From assembly GCF_001456955.1 (NCBI RefSeq), contig NZ_KQ758471.1, positions 224,576-288,575 on the forward strand: DNA of 64,000 nt, given 5' to 3'. The notes below the pieces were generated by a model. That model did not search any database. It was not told the DNA's origin and saw only the letters and a list, made by a program, of their open reading frames with translations. The translations under genes were made by a program, and so were the position numbers. Shown here piece after piece: positions 8,225-15,196 of this stretch. Position 1 is the stretch's first letter, and each line of letters starts with the position of its first letter. This DNA is from Microbacterium enclense (GTDB lineage Bacteria > Actinomycetota > Actinomycetes > Actinomycetales > Microbacteriaceae).

Positions 8225-8537
8225 CATGCTGTCGGTGATCGAGCGCGTCGGCGAGATCGGGCTGCGCCGCGCGCTGGGTGCGACGCGTCGCCAGATCGCC
8301 GCGCAGTTCGTCGTGGAGTCGGTCACCATCGGGCTCCTCGGCGGGTTGATCGGTGCCGCCCTGGGCACCATCACGGTCGTCGGGGTGTCGATCGTGCAGG
8401 GGTGGACGCCTGTGCTGGATCCGCTGCTCGCCACCGGCGGCGCGCTCCTGGGCGCATTGGTCGGGCTGATCGCGGGCGGGCTCCCCGCGCGACGAGCGGC
8501 GCGGATCGAGCCCGTCGCGGCGCTGCGCGGTTCGTGA
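8223..8537 (+). pseudogene. MacB/FtsX-type ABC permease remnant, C-terminal end only
   Basis: About 103 residues (MLSVIERVGEIGLRRALGAT at the N terminus, LPARRAARIEPVAALRGS at the end) match only the last quarter of a MacB-like ABC transporter permease: the ERxxEIGxRRAxGA loop and the last two or three membrane helices. Intact proteins exceed 380 residues and carry a large periplasmic domain. The ATG at 8226 is probably just an internal Met. The break point coincides with the end of the response-regulator remnant, which marks a deletion junction. Confidence 0.8.
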
Positions 8538-8541
8538 CCCG

Positions 8542-8901
8542 TCACCAGCCGAAGCTGTTGAACCACTCCCGACGGCGATCGGACTCCTCGCGCGTGTCGT
8601 CACCGCGCCAGGAGTCGTGCGGGGCGAGCACGCCGTCGACCGGCGTCACGAACGCCCAGCAGACCGGGCAGAGGGCCCGCCCACCGGGATAGCCGTCGGG
8701 AAGGGTGGGCGCGGGCTGTGCCGGCGTGCCCGCTCCGGCGCATTCCGGCGGGTCGGCCTGCAGGTCGCTCCAGAGCAGCCGACCACCCGTGCGGTGGTGC
8801 AGACCGCGATGGCCGTCCTCACGCGTGCAGATCTCGCCGTTTCGTCGGCTGAGACACAGTCTCCGCGCGGCGCCCGGCAGGGCTGCCAGTGTTCGCGTCA
8901 T
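8542..8901 (-). CDS. Hypothetical cysteine-containing protein
   Basis: 119 residues with no family recognised. It contains scattered cysteines (RLCLSRRNGEICTRED, PPECAGAG, ALCPVCWAFVTPVDG), including one CxxC pair that could bind zinc, and histidines in the GHRGLHHRTGGRLLW stretch. There is no signal peptide or membrane segment. It ends 4 bp from the permease remnant on the opposite strand. Reality as a gene rests on length, codon pattern and the ordered Cys/His motifs. Confidence 0.55.
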   Translation of the reverse strand: MTRTLAALPGAARRLCLSRRNGEICTREDGHRGLHHRTGGRLLWSDLQADPPECAGAGTPAQPAPTLPDGYPGGRALCPVCWAFVTPVDGVLAPHDSWRGDDTREESDRRREWFNSFGW

Positions 8902-9078
8902 CGTTCGATTGTCCTCGCTGCGAGCGCAACGGGGGCAGGTGCGGGATGCGCACGGGGCGGTGGGGTCCGGTGGGGAAAGGTTCGGTGGTCATCGCCGACC
9001 ACCACCGGTACGACGGTAGAGCATGTCGACCTCCTGATGATCCGACTTTCCGCCACCGGGGCCGCCGGGCCGAGGGGG

Positions 9079-9122
9079 TTGACAGAATCGCGAACGACGC
9101 TAGGCATACCCCATGGGGGTAT
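9079..9122 (+). promoter_or_regulatory. csoR promoter with overlapping CsoR operator
   Basis: TTGACA (9079-9084) is followed 16-17 bp later by TAGGCAT, a plausible -35/-10 pair. The palindrome ATACCCCATGGGGGTAT (9106-9122) overlaps the downstream edge of the -10 and ends 1 base before the ATG at 9124. Its TACCCC-GGGGTA core is the type bound by CsoR/RcnR repressors. The site blocks the start of transcription, so autorepression relieved by Cu(I) is the obvious reading. The leader would be very short or absent. Confidence 0.75.
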
Positions 9123-9123
9123 C

Positions 9124-9414
9124 ATGGGCCCCATGCACGGATACGAAGGCCGCAAGGACGAGCTCCTCAAGCGCCTGCGCCGCGCGGAGGGCCAGGTGCG
9201 CGGGATCGCGCGCATGGTCGACGACGATCAGTACTGCATCGACATCCTCACCCAGGTGTCGGCCGTGACCAAGGCGCTCGAGAACGTCGCCCTCTCGCTG
9301 CTCGACGACCACCTGTCTCACTGCGTCGCCGAAGCCGCAGCGCAGGGCGGTCCCGTCGCCGAAGAGAAGCTCAAAGAAGCCAACCAGGCCATCGCCCGTC
9401 TGGTCCGTTCCTGA
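9124..9414 (+). CDS. csoR: CsoR-type copper-sensing transcriptional repressor
   Basis: A 96-residue all-helical metalloregulator of the CsoR/RcnR (DUF156) family. It has the family start KDELLKRLRRAEGQVRGIAR and the Cu(I) ligand set Cys-His-Cys: Cys in DDDQYCIDIL, then His and Cys spaced H-x3-C in DDHLSHCVAEA. This set indicates copper rather than nickel, formaldehyde or persulfide sensing. It represses as a DNA-bound tetramer and releases on Cu(I) binding. An ATG at 9133 is an alternative start. It is followed 10 bp later by an HMA-domain gene, probably in one operon. Confidence 0.88.
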   Translation: MGPMHGYEGRKDELLKRLRRAEGQVRGIARMVDDDQYCIDILTQVSAVTKALENVALSLLDDHLSHCVAEAAAQGGPVAEEKLKEANQAIARLVRS

Positions 9415-9424
9415 AGGAGAACCC

Positions 9425-9757
9425 ATGACCGAGCAGCGCATCGACCTCGGACTCACCGCGTCGGCCCCCGCCGGCGGAGGATGCGGCGACGGCTGCGGCT
9501 GCGGCGGTGGTGGCGCCGCGGCATCCAGCGCGTCGATCACACCCGCGACGAGCGAACTGCGGGTCGAGGGCATGACGTGCGGGCACTGCGTGCGCGCCGT
9601 CACCGAGGAGCTGAACGCGCTCGACGGCGTCGAGGTGGTCGACATCGACCTGCGCGAGGGCGGCACCTCGCTGGTGCGGATCGCGTCGACCGGAGCGGTG
9701 ACCGACGACGCGCTCGCGACGGCGATCGACGAAGCCGGCTACACGCTCGCCCGCTGA
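9425..9757 (+). CDS. Heavy-metal-associated (HMA) domain protein, CopZ-like with Cys-rich N terminus
   Basis: 110 residues. The C-terminal part (about 40-110) is one ferredoxin-like HMA domain with the metal loop GMTCGHC and a typical end (ATAIDEAGYTLAR). The N-terminal 35 residues hold a glycine/cysteine tract (GGGCGDGCGCGGGG) with four cysteines, absent from classical CopZ, which may be an extra Cu(I) site. An AAGGAG site precedes the ATG. The gene is cotranscribed with csoR. The expected partner, a CopA P-type ATPase, is not next to it, so this is either a buffering chaperone or serves an ATPase elsewhere. Confidence 0.85.
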   Translation: MTEQRIDLGLTASAPAGGGCGDGCGCGGGGAAASSASITPATSELRVEGMTCGHCVRAVTEELNALDGVEVVDIDLREGGTSLVRIASTGAVTDDALATAIDEAGYTLAR

Positions 9758-9805
9758 CTCGCGCCACACGCGCACCTCGAACCCGTCGCGTGCCCGCCAA
9801 CCCCG

Positions 9806-9864
9806 GTGACTTGCGCCTCGTGCGCGCCCCAAGCCCCGTCCCACGAGCACGAGGCGCACGTCAC
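9806..9864. repeat. Intergenic hairpin, 17-bp arms
   Basis: GTGACTTGCGCCTCGTG (9806-9822) pairs with CACGAGGCGCACGTCAC (9848-9864) with one mismatch. It sits between the convergent HMA gene and the 9925 gene. There is no T-run, so it is not a classical terminator. It resembles the simpler members of the palindromic elements seen elsewhere in the window. Confidence 0.7.
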
Positions 9865-9924
9865 GCTCGAAGAGTCGGAGCGCCGTCGCGCGAGTTGCGG
9901 CGCCCGGGTACGCCGCCGGCGGAA

Positions 9925-10236
9925 TCAGAGCACGCGACGCACGAGCGCGTCGACGGCCGCGTGGAAGGTGAGGTGCTGAGACACCTCGACCGCGCGGTCG
10001 TAGCGCGCTCCCCCGAGGGAGACGAACACGGCGCCGACGACCTCGACGTATCCGACGATGTAGCCGTCGCGGCTGACCTCGTAGAGGTCGAGGTCGATGC
10101 GCGTCCAGGGGATCTCGGTGACCGTCCCCGGCACCTCGATCGGAGCGGACGCGGTGTCGGTGAGCGCGGCGGCGACAGTCGCTGCACGCGCGGCCTTCGA
10201 CGATCCCCGGCGGCTGAGCGGTGCTTCCATGACCAT
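9925..10236 (-). CDS. Small hypothetical protein
   Basis: 103 residues. A basic, alanine-rich N terminus is followed by a compact segment (IPWTRIDLDLYEVSRDGYIV, GYVEVVGAVFVSLGGARYDR) and an amphipathic C-terminal helix (TFHAAVDALVRRVL). The pattern looks like a small cytoplasmic alpha/beta protein, but no family is recognised. The ATG at 10236 overlaps an in-frame Met two codons later; TGAGAACTCC-type purines upstream give a weak ribosome site. It lies downstream of the PadR gene on the same strand after a 100-bp gap. Confidence 0.55.
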   Translation of the reverse strand: MVMEAPLSRRGSSKAARAATVAAALTDTASAPIEVPGTVTEIPWTRIDLDLYEVSRDGYIVGYVEVVGAVFVSLGGARYDRAVEVSQHLTFHAAVDALVRRVL

Positions 10237-10336
10237 GTGAGAACTCCTTCGGTCGTCCGGGGTGTTCTCAGGGTGGAGCGTTCGTCGATGAAGCGCTCCG
10301 GGCTTGACGAATCACCGCGACCGCGGTACTCGCGCG

Positions 10337-10882
10337 TCAGATCCCGGAGCGGGCCGGTCGCCCACGCCGAGGGCGTTCCTCTGACAGGGCGAACGGGGTC
10401 GCCGCGGCGGTGAGCCGCTCGACCTCATCGAGCCAGCGCAGGTCGGCTTCGAGTCGCGACCGTCGCGCCGCTCGCACGATGGCCGCGGGCACGGCATCCG
10501 GGTCCTCGACGTCGCGCTGCGCGAGCGCGGCGCGCACGGCCTCGCGCTGCGCGGACAGGATGCCGCCGATGTCGGCACCCGGCAGCGTCACGGCGAGGGC
10601 GATCTTGAGCGCCACCTCGTCACGCCCGTCGGCGAGCGACGCCGTGGACAGCCACGCGCGGGCCTCGGCGCGGCCGGCCGGGGTCGGCTCCCACAGCACC
10701 CGGGCCTCGTCGTCGACGCCGGCACCGGCCACCAGCCCGTCGCGCTCGAGTCGTTCGAGCGTCGTGTAGACCTGGCCGACGTTGACCCGCGCGCCCGTGC
10801 GCCGCTCGTACTCGGCGCGCAGCTGGGAGCCGTAGCACGCGCCGCGATCGAGGATCGCGAGCAGGCTCTGACGCACCGACAC
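10337..10882 (-). CDS. PadR family transcriptional regulator
   Basis: About 181 residues from a GTG at 10882 with GGAGG upstream. The N-terminal winged helix is diagnostic: SVRQSLLAILDRGACYGSQL, then VGQVYTTLERLERDGLVAG and the wing EARVLWEPTPAGRAEARAWL. The C-terminal half is helical and is the dimerisation part. PadR proteins usually repress a divergent or adjacent gene. Here the divergent neighbour is cydABDC, sharing a 133-bp promoter region with palindromes. The ligand is unknown, and control of cytochrome bd by this protein is inferred from position. Confidence 0.85.
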   Translation of the reverse strand: MSVRQSLLAILDRGACYGSQLRAEYERRTGARVNVGQVYTTLERLERDGLVAGAGVDDEARVLWEPTPAGRAEARAWLSTASLADGRDEVALKIALAVTLPGADIGGILSAQREAVRAALAQRDVEDPDAVPAAIVRAARRSRLEADLRWLDEVERLTAAATPFALSEERPRRGRPARSGI

Positions 10883-10974
10883 GGGGGCCTCCAGGCGAAC
10901 TCGGAAATGACATACCCAGCATATGGTTCGACGCCGAGGCAACGCGGGACGACGCTCGCGACCCGCGCGTAGCA

Positions 10975-10989
10975 TGTGGTCTGACCACA
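10975..10989. promoter_or_regulatory. Palindromic operator candidate in the padR-cydA intergenic region
   Basis: TGTGGTCTGACCACA is a perfect 7-bp inverted repeat around one central base, 26 bp upstream of the cydA ATG. It contains TGGTCTGACCA, the core seen in FadR-subfamily GntR operators. A second motif, ATGACATACCCAGCATATGG (10907-10926), has imperfect symmetry and lies nearer the padR start. Which regulator binds which is not decidable here. Redox control of cydA by Rex would need TTGTG-N8-CACAA, which I do not see. Confidence 0.5.
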
Positions 10990-11015
10990 CAATCCGGTTC
11001 GATCGGAGGCTCCTG

Positions 11016-12455
11016 ATGGAGTGGCTCGACCCCCTCGCCCTCGCCCGCTGGCAGTTCGGGTTGACGACGCTGTACCACTTCCTCTTCGTGCCCCTCACCC
11101 TCGGCATGTCGCTGATCGTGGCGGTCTTCCAGACCGTCTGGTACCGCACGGGAGACGTGCGCTGGCTGCACATCACGCGCTTCTTCGGGAGGATCTTCCT
11201 CATCAACTTCGCCATGGGCGTGGTGACCGGCATCGTGCAGGAGTTCCAGTTCGGCATGAACTGGTCGGCGTACTCGCGCTTCGTCGGCGACGTCTTCGGC
11301 GCCCCGCTCGCGTTCGAGGGGCTGCTGGCCTTCTTCCTCGAAGCGACCTTCATCGGTCTCTGGATCTTCGGGTGGGACAAGCTCCCGCGCCTCGCACACC
11401 TCGCGAGCATCTGGATGGCATCCATCGGCGCCACCCTCTCGGCGTACTTCATCATCGCCGCGAACGCCTTCATGCAGAACCCGGTCGGCTACCAGATGTC
11501 GGCCGAGGGGCACCGTGCGGAGCTCGTCGACTTCTGGGCACTGCTCACCAATCCGGTGGCCCTGGCCGCCTTCCCGCACACGATTTTCGCCGGGTGGATG
11601 TTCGCGGCCATGATCGTCGTCGCCGTCTCGGCCTGGCACCTCGCCCGCGGGCGCAACACCGACATGATGCGCCCGACGCTCCGGTTCGGTCTGTGGGCGA
11701 CGCTCGTGTCGTTCGTGCTCGTGGCGATCGTGGGCGATCAGTTGAGCCTGGTGATGGTGGCGACCCAGCCCATGAAGATGGCCGCCGCCGAGGCGACCTT
11801 CAACACGGTGTGCGGTCAGGACGCCTCGTTCTCGATCTTCACCCTCGGCACCCCCGACGGCACAAGCGAGCTGTTCAGCATCCGCGTGCCGTTCCTGCTC
11901 AGCATCCTGTCGACGCACTCGCTCGACGGCTGCGTCGAGGGCATCAACGACCTCAACACCCTCTACAGCCAGGAGATGTTCCCGCAGTTCGCCGACCAGG
12001 TCGACGGCAACTTCGCGCCCGTGCTGTGGGTCACCTACTGGGCGTTCCGCTGGATGATCGCGCTCGGTGGCATCACCGCCCTCGTCTGCGTCGCCGGCCT
12101 CTGGGTCACGCGCAAGAAGGCCACCCGCCCGGTGGCGCCCTGGATGTGGCGCGTGGCGATCTGGGCGGCTCCCCTGCCGATGCTCGCCAGCCTCGTGGGT
12201 TGGGTCTTCACCGAGATGGGCCGACAGCCCTGGATCGTGTTCGGCCTGATGCTCACGCAGGACGGGGTCTCGCCCAGCGTCCCCGGCTGGAGCGTGCTCA
12301 TCTCGCTCGTCGCCTTCACACTCGTGTACGCCAGTCTCGCCGTCGTGGAGTTCGGACTCATCAAGAAGTACGCGCAGAAGGGGCCCGACCCGTTGCCCGA
12401 CCCGGATGCCGAACACGACGACTCCGTCGAGAACACCCCGACCACGGTCTACTAG
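11016..12455 (+). CDS. cydA: Cytochrome bd quinol oxidase subunit I
   Basis: 479 residues, an integral membrane subunit carrying hemes b558, b595 and d. It oxidises quinol and reduces O2 to water without proton pumping, with high oxygen affinity. His21 in LTTLYHFLFVPLTLG is the expected b595/d ligand. The N-terminal RWQFGLT and GRQPW-type motif (TEMGRQPWIVFGLM) are family hallmarks. The quinol-binding Q-loop is short, as in Gram-positive enzymes. A CGGAGG site precedes the ATG. It is first gene of cydABDC, divergent from padR. Confidence 0.95.
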   Translation: MEWLDPLALARWQFGLTTLYHFLFVPLTLGMSLIVAVFQTVWYRTGDVRWLHITRFFGRIFLINFAMGVVTGIVQEFQFGMNWSAYSRFVGDVFGAPLAFEGLLAFFLEATFIGLWIFGWDKLPRLAHLASIWMASIGATLSAYFIIAANAFMQNPVGYQMSAEGHRAELVDFWALLTNPVALAAFPHTIFAGWMFAAMIVVAVSAWHLARGRNTDMMRPTLRFGLWATLVSFVLVAIVGDQLSLVMVATQPMKMAAAEATFNTVCGQDASFSIFTLGTPDGTSELFSIRVPFLLSILSTHSLDGCVEGINDLNTLYSQEMFPQFADQVDGNFAPVLWVTYWAFRWMIALGGITALVCVAGLWVTRKKATRPVAPWMWRVAIWAAPLPMLASLVGWVFTEMGRQPWIVFGLMLTQDGVSPSVPGWSVLISLVAFTLVYASLAVVEFGLIKKYAQKGPDPLPDPDAEHDDSVENTPTTVY

Positions 12456-12464
12456 GAGCCCGTC

Positions 12465-13490
12465 ATGGATCTCGCATATCTCTGGTTCTGGATCGTCGCC
12501 TTCCTCTTCGTCGGCTACTTCGTGCTCGACGGGTTCGACTTCGGCGTGGGCATGTCGATCCCCTTCCTCGGCAAGGACGACATCGCCCGCCGGCAGATCA
12601 TCAACACCATCGGCCCCGTGTGGGACCTCAACGAGACCTGGGTCATCGTCGCCGGTGCCGCGCTGTTCGCGTCGTTCCCCGAGTGGTACGCAACGCTGTT
12701 CAGCGGCTTCTACCTACCCCTGCTGGCGATCCTCCTCGCCCTCATCGCCCGCGGCGTCTCGTTCGAGTACCGCCACCAGCGCGACTCCCTTCGGTGGAAG
12801 CGCGGCTTCGACCGCATGATCTTCTTCGGCTCCGCGGTCCCGGCATTCCTGTGGGGCGTCGCCTTCGCGAACATCGTGCAGGGCGTGCCCCTGGATGCCG
12901 AACACGAGTACGTCGGCACCGTGCTGACGCTGCTGAACCCCTACGGCATCCTGGGCGGGCTCACGACCCTGGCTCTGTTCTTCCTGCACGGGCTGTACTT
13001 CGTCGCGCTGAAGACCGACGGTCAGGTGCGCGCCGACGCCCGACGCCTCGCGGGCCGGGTGGGGCTCGCGACGATCGCGCTGGCCGCGCTGTTCCTCGCC
13101 TGGACGATGATGGATGCCGCTGACGCACCGCTGTTCCTCGGCGTGGTGGGCCTGTCGGCCGCCGCAGCGCTCACCCTCATCGGCTCGTGGATCGCGAACA
13201 CGCGCGATCGCGAGGGCACCGCGTTCTCCCTCGGCGCCGTGACGATCGTCGCGGCCGTCGCCGCCCTGTTCTTCGCGTTGTTCCCGAATGTCATGCCGTC
13301 AACCCTCGCCGAGGGATCGAGTCTCACGATCGACAACGCCTCGAGCACCGACTACACGCTCACGATCATGAGCTGGGCGGCGCTGATCTTCCTGCCGCTG
13401 ATCCTCGCCTACCAGGGCTGGACGTACTGGGTCTTCCGCAAGCGCGTCACCCGCGCCCGCATCGAGAAGGCCGCCCTGGTCGCGCATTGA
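12465..13490 (+). CDS. cydB: Cytochrome bd quinol oxidase subunit II
   Basis: 341 residues, about eight membrane helices, partner of CydA. The N terminus LAYLWFWIVAFLFVGYFVLD with the following GFDFGVGM is the diagnostic first helix. GPVWDLNETWVIVAGAALFA is the conserved W-G-N-E/V-W motif region. The protein has the usual length of actinobacterial CydB. A TAGGAG site lies 6 bases before the ATG, 9 bp after cydA. The stop overlaps the TTG start of cydD (TTGA). Confidence 0.95.
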   Translation: MDLAYLWFWIVAFLFVGYFVLDGFDFGVGMSIPFLGKDDIARRQIINTIGPVWDLNETWVIVAGAALFASFPEWYATLFSGFYLPLLAILLALIARGVSFEYRHQRDSLRWKRGFDRMIFFGSAVPAFLWGVAFANIVQGVPLDAEHEYVGTVLTLLNPYGILGGLTTLALFFLHGLYFVALKTDGQVRADARRLAGRVGLATIALAALFLAWTMMDAADAPLFLGVVGLSAAAALTLIGSWIANTRDREGTAFSLGAVTIVAAVAALFFALFPNVMPSTLAEGSSLTIDNASSTDYTLTIMSWAALIFLPLILAYQGWTYWVFRKRVTRARIEKAALVAH

Positions 13491-15196
13491 AACCCGTCGA
13501 TCCGCGGCTCGTCCGCTACGCCACCGCCTCGCGGAGCTTCTTCGCCGTGACGGCGGCGATCGTGCTCGCCCAGACCGGCGTGATCGTCGGGTTCGCGTGG
13601 GCGCTCACGAGCGCGCTGGTCGGCGCGATCCAGGGCCGGCCGCTCGGCGAGCTGTGGGGGTACGTCGGGGTCGCGGCATCCCTCGTTCTTCTGCGCGGGC
13701 TCTTGATCGCGGTGTCGGAGCGGGTGTCGGCACGAGGAGCGGCCGCCGCGTCGCTCCAGCTGCGCGCGGCGCTGGTCGGCGCGATCGGGCGCCTCGGCCC
13801 AGGCTGGCTGGCCCGACGTAACGCCGCCTCGCTCTCGCTGACCGCGGGGCACGGCCTCGAAGCGCTCGACGCGTACTTCGGGCGATACCTGCCGCAACTG
13901 GTCGCGACCGCGATCACGATGCCGATCCTGATCGGCGCGATGACGCTCGCCGACCCGCTCTCGGGGCTCATCGTGGCGTTGACGATCCCTCTCATCCCGC
14001 TCTTCATGGTGCTGATCGGCCTGGCGACCCGCGGGGTGCAGCAGAAGCAGTACCGCACGCTCGGGCGGCTCGCCGCACGCTTCGCCGACACCGTCGAGGG
14101 GCTCGGCACGCTCAAGGCGTTCGGTCGCCAGCACCGGGCAGCCGCCTCGATCGAGGCGATCACGCGCGACTACAAGCGCGAGACCATGACGGTGCTGCGC
14201 GTGTCGTTCCTCTCGGGCTTCGCGCTGGAGTTCCTGGCATCCATCTCGGTGGCGATCGTCGCGGTGACCATCGGGTTCCGCCTGCTGTCGGGCGATCTCT
14301 CGCTGCTCGTCGGACTGTTCGTGCTGCTGCTGGCGCCCGAGGCGTACCTGCCGCTGCGGCAGGTGGGGGTGCAGTTCCACGCCGCCTCGGAGGGCGTCGC
14401 CGCGACGGAGGAGATCTTCAACGCGCTGGATGCGGCGCGGACGCTCGACGCCCCCGAGAACCGGATCCCGGATGCCGACGCCCCGGCGCTCGGATCGACG
14501 ATCACGCTCGATCGGGTGCGGGTGCACCGCGAGGGGCACGCCCTGCCGACGGTGTCGCTGTCGGTGTGGCCGGGGGAGATCGTGCTGGTGACCGGGCCGA
14601 GCGGTGTCGGAAAGTCGTCGCTGATCGCCGCCCTGCTGGGGTACGCGTCGCACGACGGGGAAGTGCGTGTCGACGGTGTCGCCGTCGCCCATGCCCGCGG
14701 GTCGGTGGCCTGGGCGGGCCAGCGCCCGGGACTCGTGTCGGGCACGGTGGCCGACAACGTGGCGCTCGGCTCCCCCGCCGACCCCGCCCGTATCGCCCGC
14801 GCGTTGGCCGAGGCGGGGGCCGGTGACCTCGACCCGGCGATTCCCCTCGGCGTCGGTGGTTCGGGACTCTCGGGCGGGCAGGCGCAGCGTGTCGCCGTCG
14901 CGCGGGCGCTGTACCGCGCGCGGGTGACCGGGGTGCCGGTGCTCGTGCTCGACGAACCCTCGAGCGCCCTGGATGCCGACACCGAGGCGCACCTGTGGGC
15001 GACCCTCCGCCGCGAGGCCGCGACCGGACGCGGGGTGCTGCTCGTCTCGCACCGCCGGTCCGCCCGTGCGATCGCCACCCGCGTGATCGATCTCCCCCTC
15101 GCCCCCTCGCGTGAGTCGCCAGAATGTGTCGCTTCGGCGGACGCCCCGGCGACCAATTCTGGCGACTCACGCTCCCGCGGGGCGGTGCGCGCATGA
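13487..15196 (+). CDS. cydD: Thiol reductant ABC exporter subunit CydD
   Basis: 569 residues; one half of the heterodimeric CydDC ABC exporter that moves glutathione or cysteine-type thiols (and binds heme) for cytochrome bd assembly. The TTG start at 13487 overlaps the cydB stop. Six membrane helices (about 15-310) precede a nucleotide-binding domain with Walker A GPSGVGKSS, signature LSGGQAQR and Walker B VLVLDEPSSALD. The last 25 or so codons (from PLAPSRESPECVASADAPAT) lie inside a palindromic element (15109-15172) and are probably a neutral extension created by it. The stop overlaps the cydC start. Confidence 0.92.
   Translation: MKPVDPRLVRYATASRSFFAVTAAIVLAQTGVIVGFAWALTSALVGAIQGRPLGELWGYVGVAASLVLLRGLLIAVSERVSARGAAAASLQLRAALVGAIGRLGPGWLARRNAASLSLTAGHGLEALDAYFGRYLPQLVATAITMPILIGAMTLADPLSGLIVALTIPLIPLFMVLIGLATRGVQQKQYRTLGRLAARFADTVEGLGTLKAFGRQHRAAASIEAITRDYKRETMTVLRVSFLSGFALEFLASISVAIVAVTIGFRLLSGDLSLLVGLFVLLLAPEAYLPLRQVGVQFHAASEGVAATEEIFNALDAARTLDAPENRIPDADAPALGSTITLDRVRVHREGHALPTVSLSVWPGEIVLVTGPSGVGKSSLIAALLGYASHDGEVRVDGVAVAHARGSVAWAGQRPGLVSGTVADNVALGSPADPARIARALAEAGAGDLDPAIPLGVGGSGLSGGQAQRVAVARALYRARVTGVPVLVLDEPSSALDADTEAHLWATLRREAATGRGVLLVSHRRSARAIATRVIDLPLAPSRESPECVASADAPATNSGDSRSRGAVRA
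15109..15172. repeat. Palindromic element with perfect 17-bp arms inside the cydD 3' end
   Basis: GCGTGAGTCGCCAGAAT (15109-15125) and ATTCTGGCGACTCACGC (15156-15172) are exact reverse complements around a 30-base centre. The arms extend weakly inward (TCGC/GCGA boxes), giving the two-box-per-arm look of the other elements. It lies at the cydD-cydC junction and is translated as the CydD tail. It could lower cydC translation or act as an mRNA processing site. Origin and function are unknown. Confidence 0.85.

Noticed and set aside
8226..8537. Intact small membrane protein gene at 8226
   Set aside because: The sequence matches only the end of a MacB/FtsX permease, starts inside its conserved loop and has no ribosome site.
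10975..10989. Rex operator in front of cydA
   Set aside because: The palindrome TGTGGTC-T-GACCACA lacks the TTGTG-N8-CACAA pattern of Rex sites.
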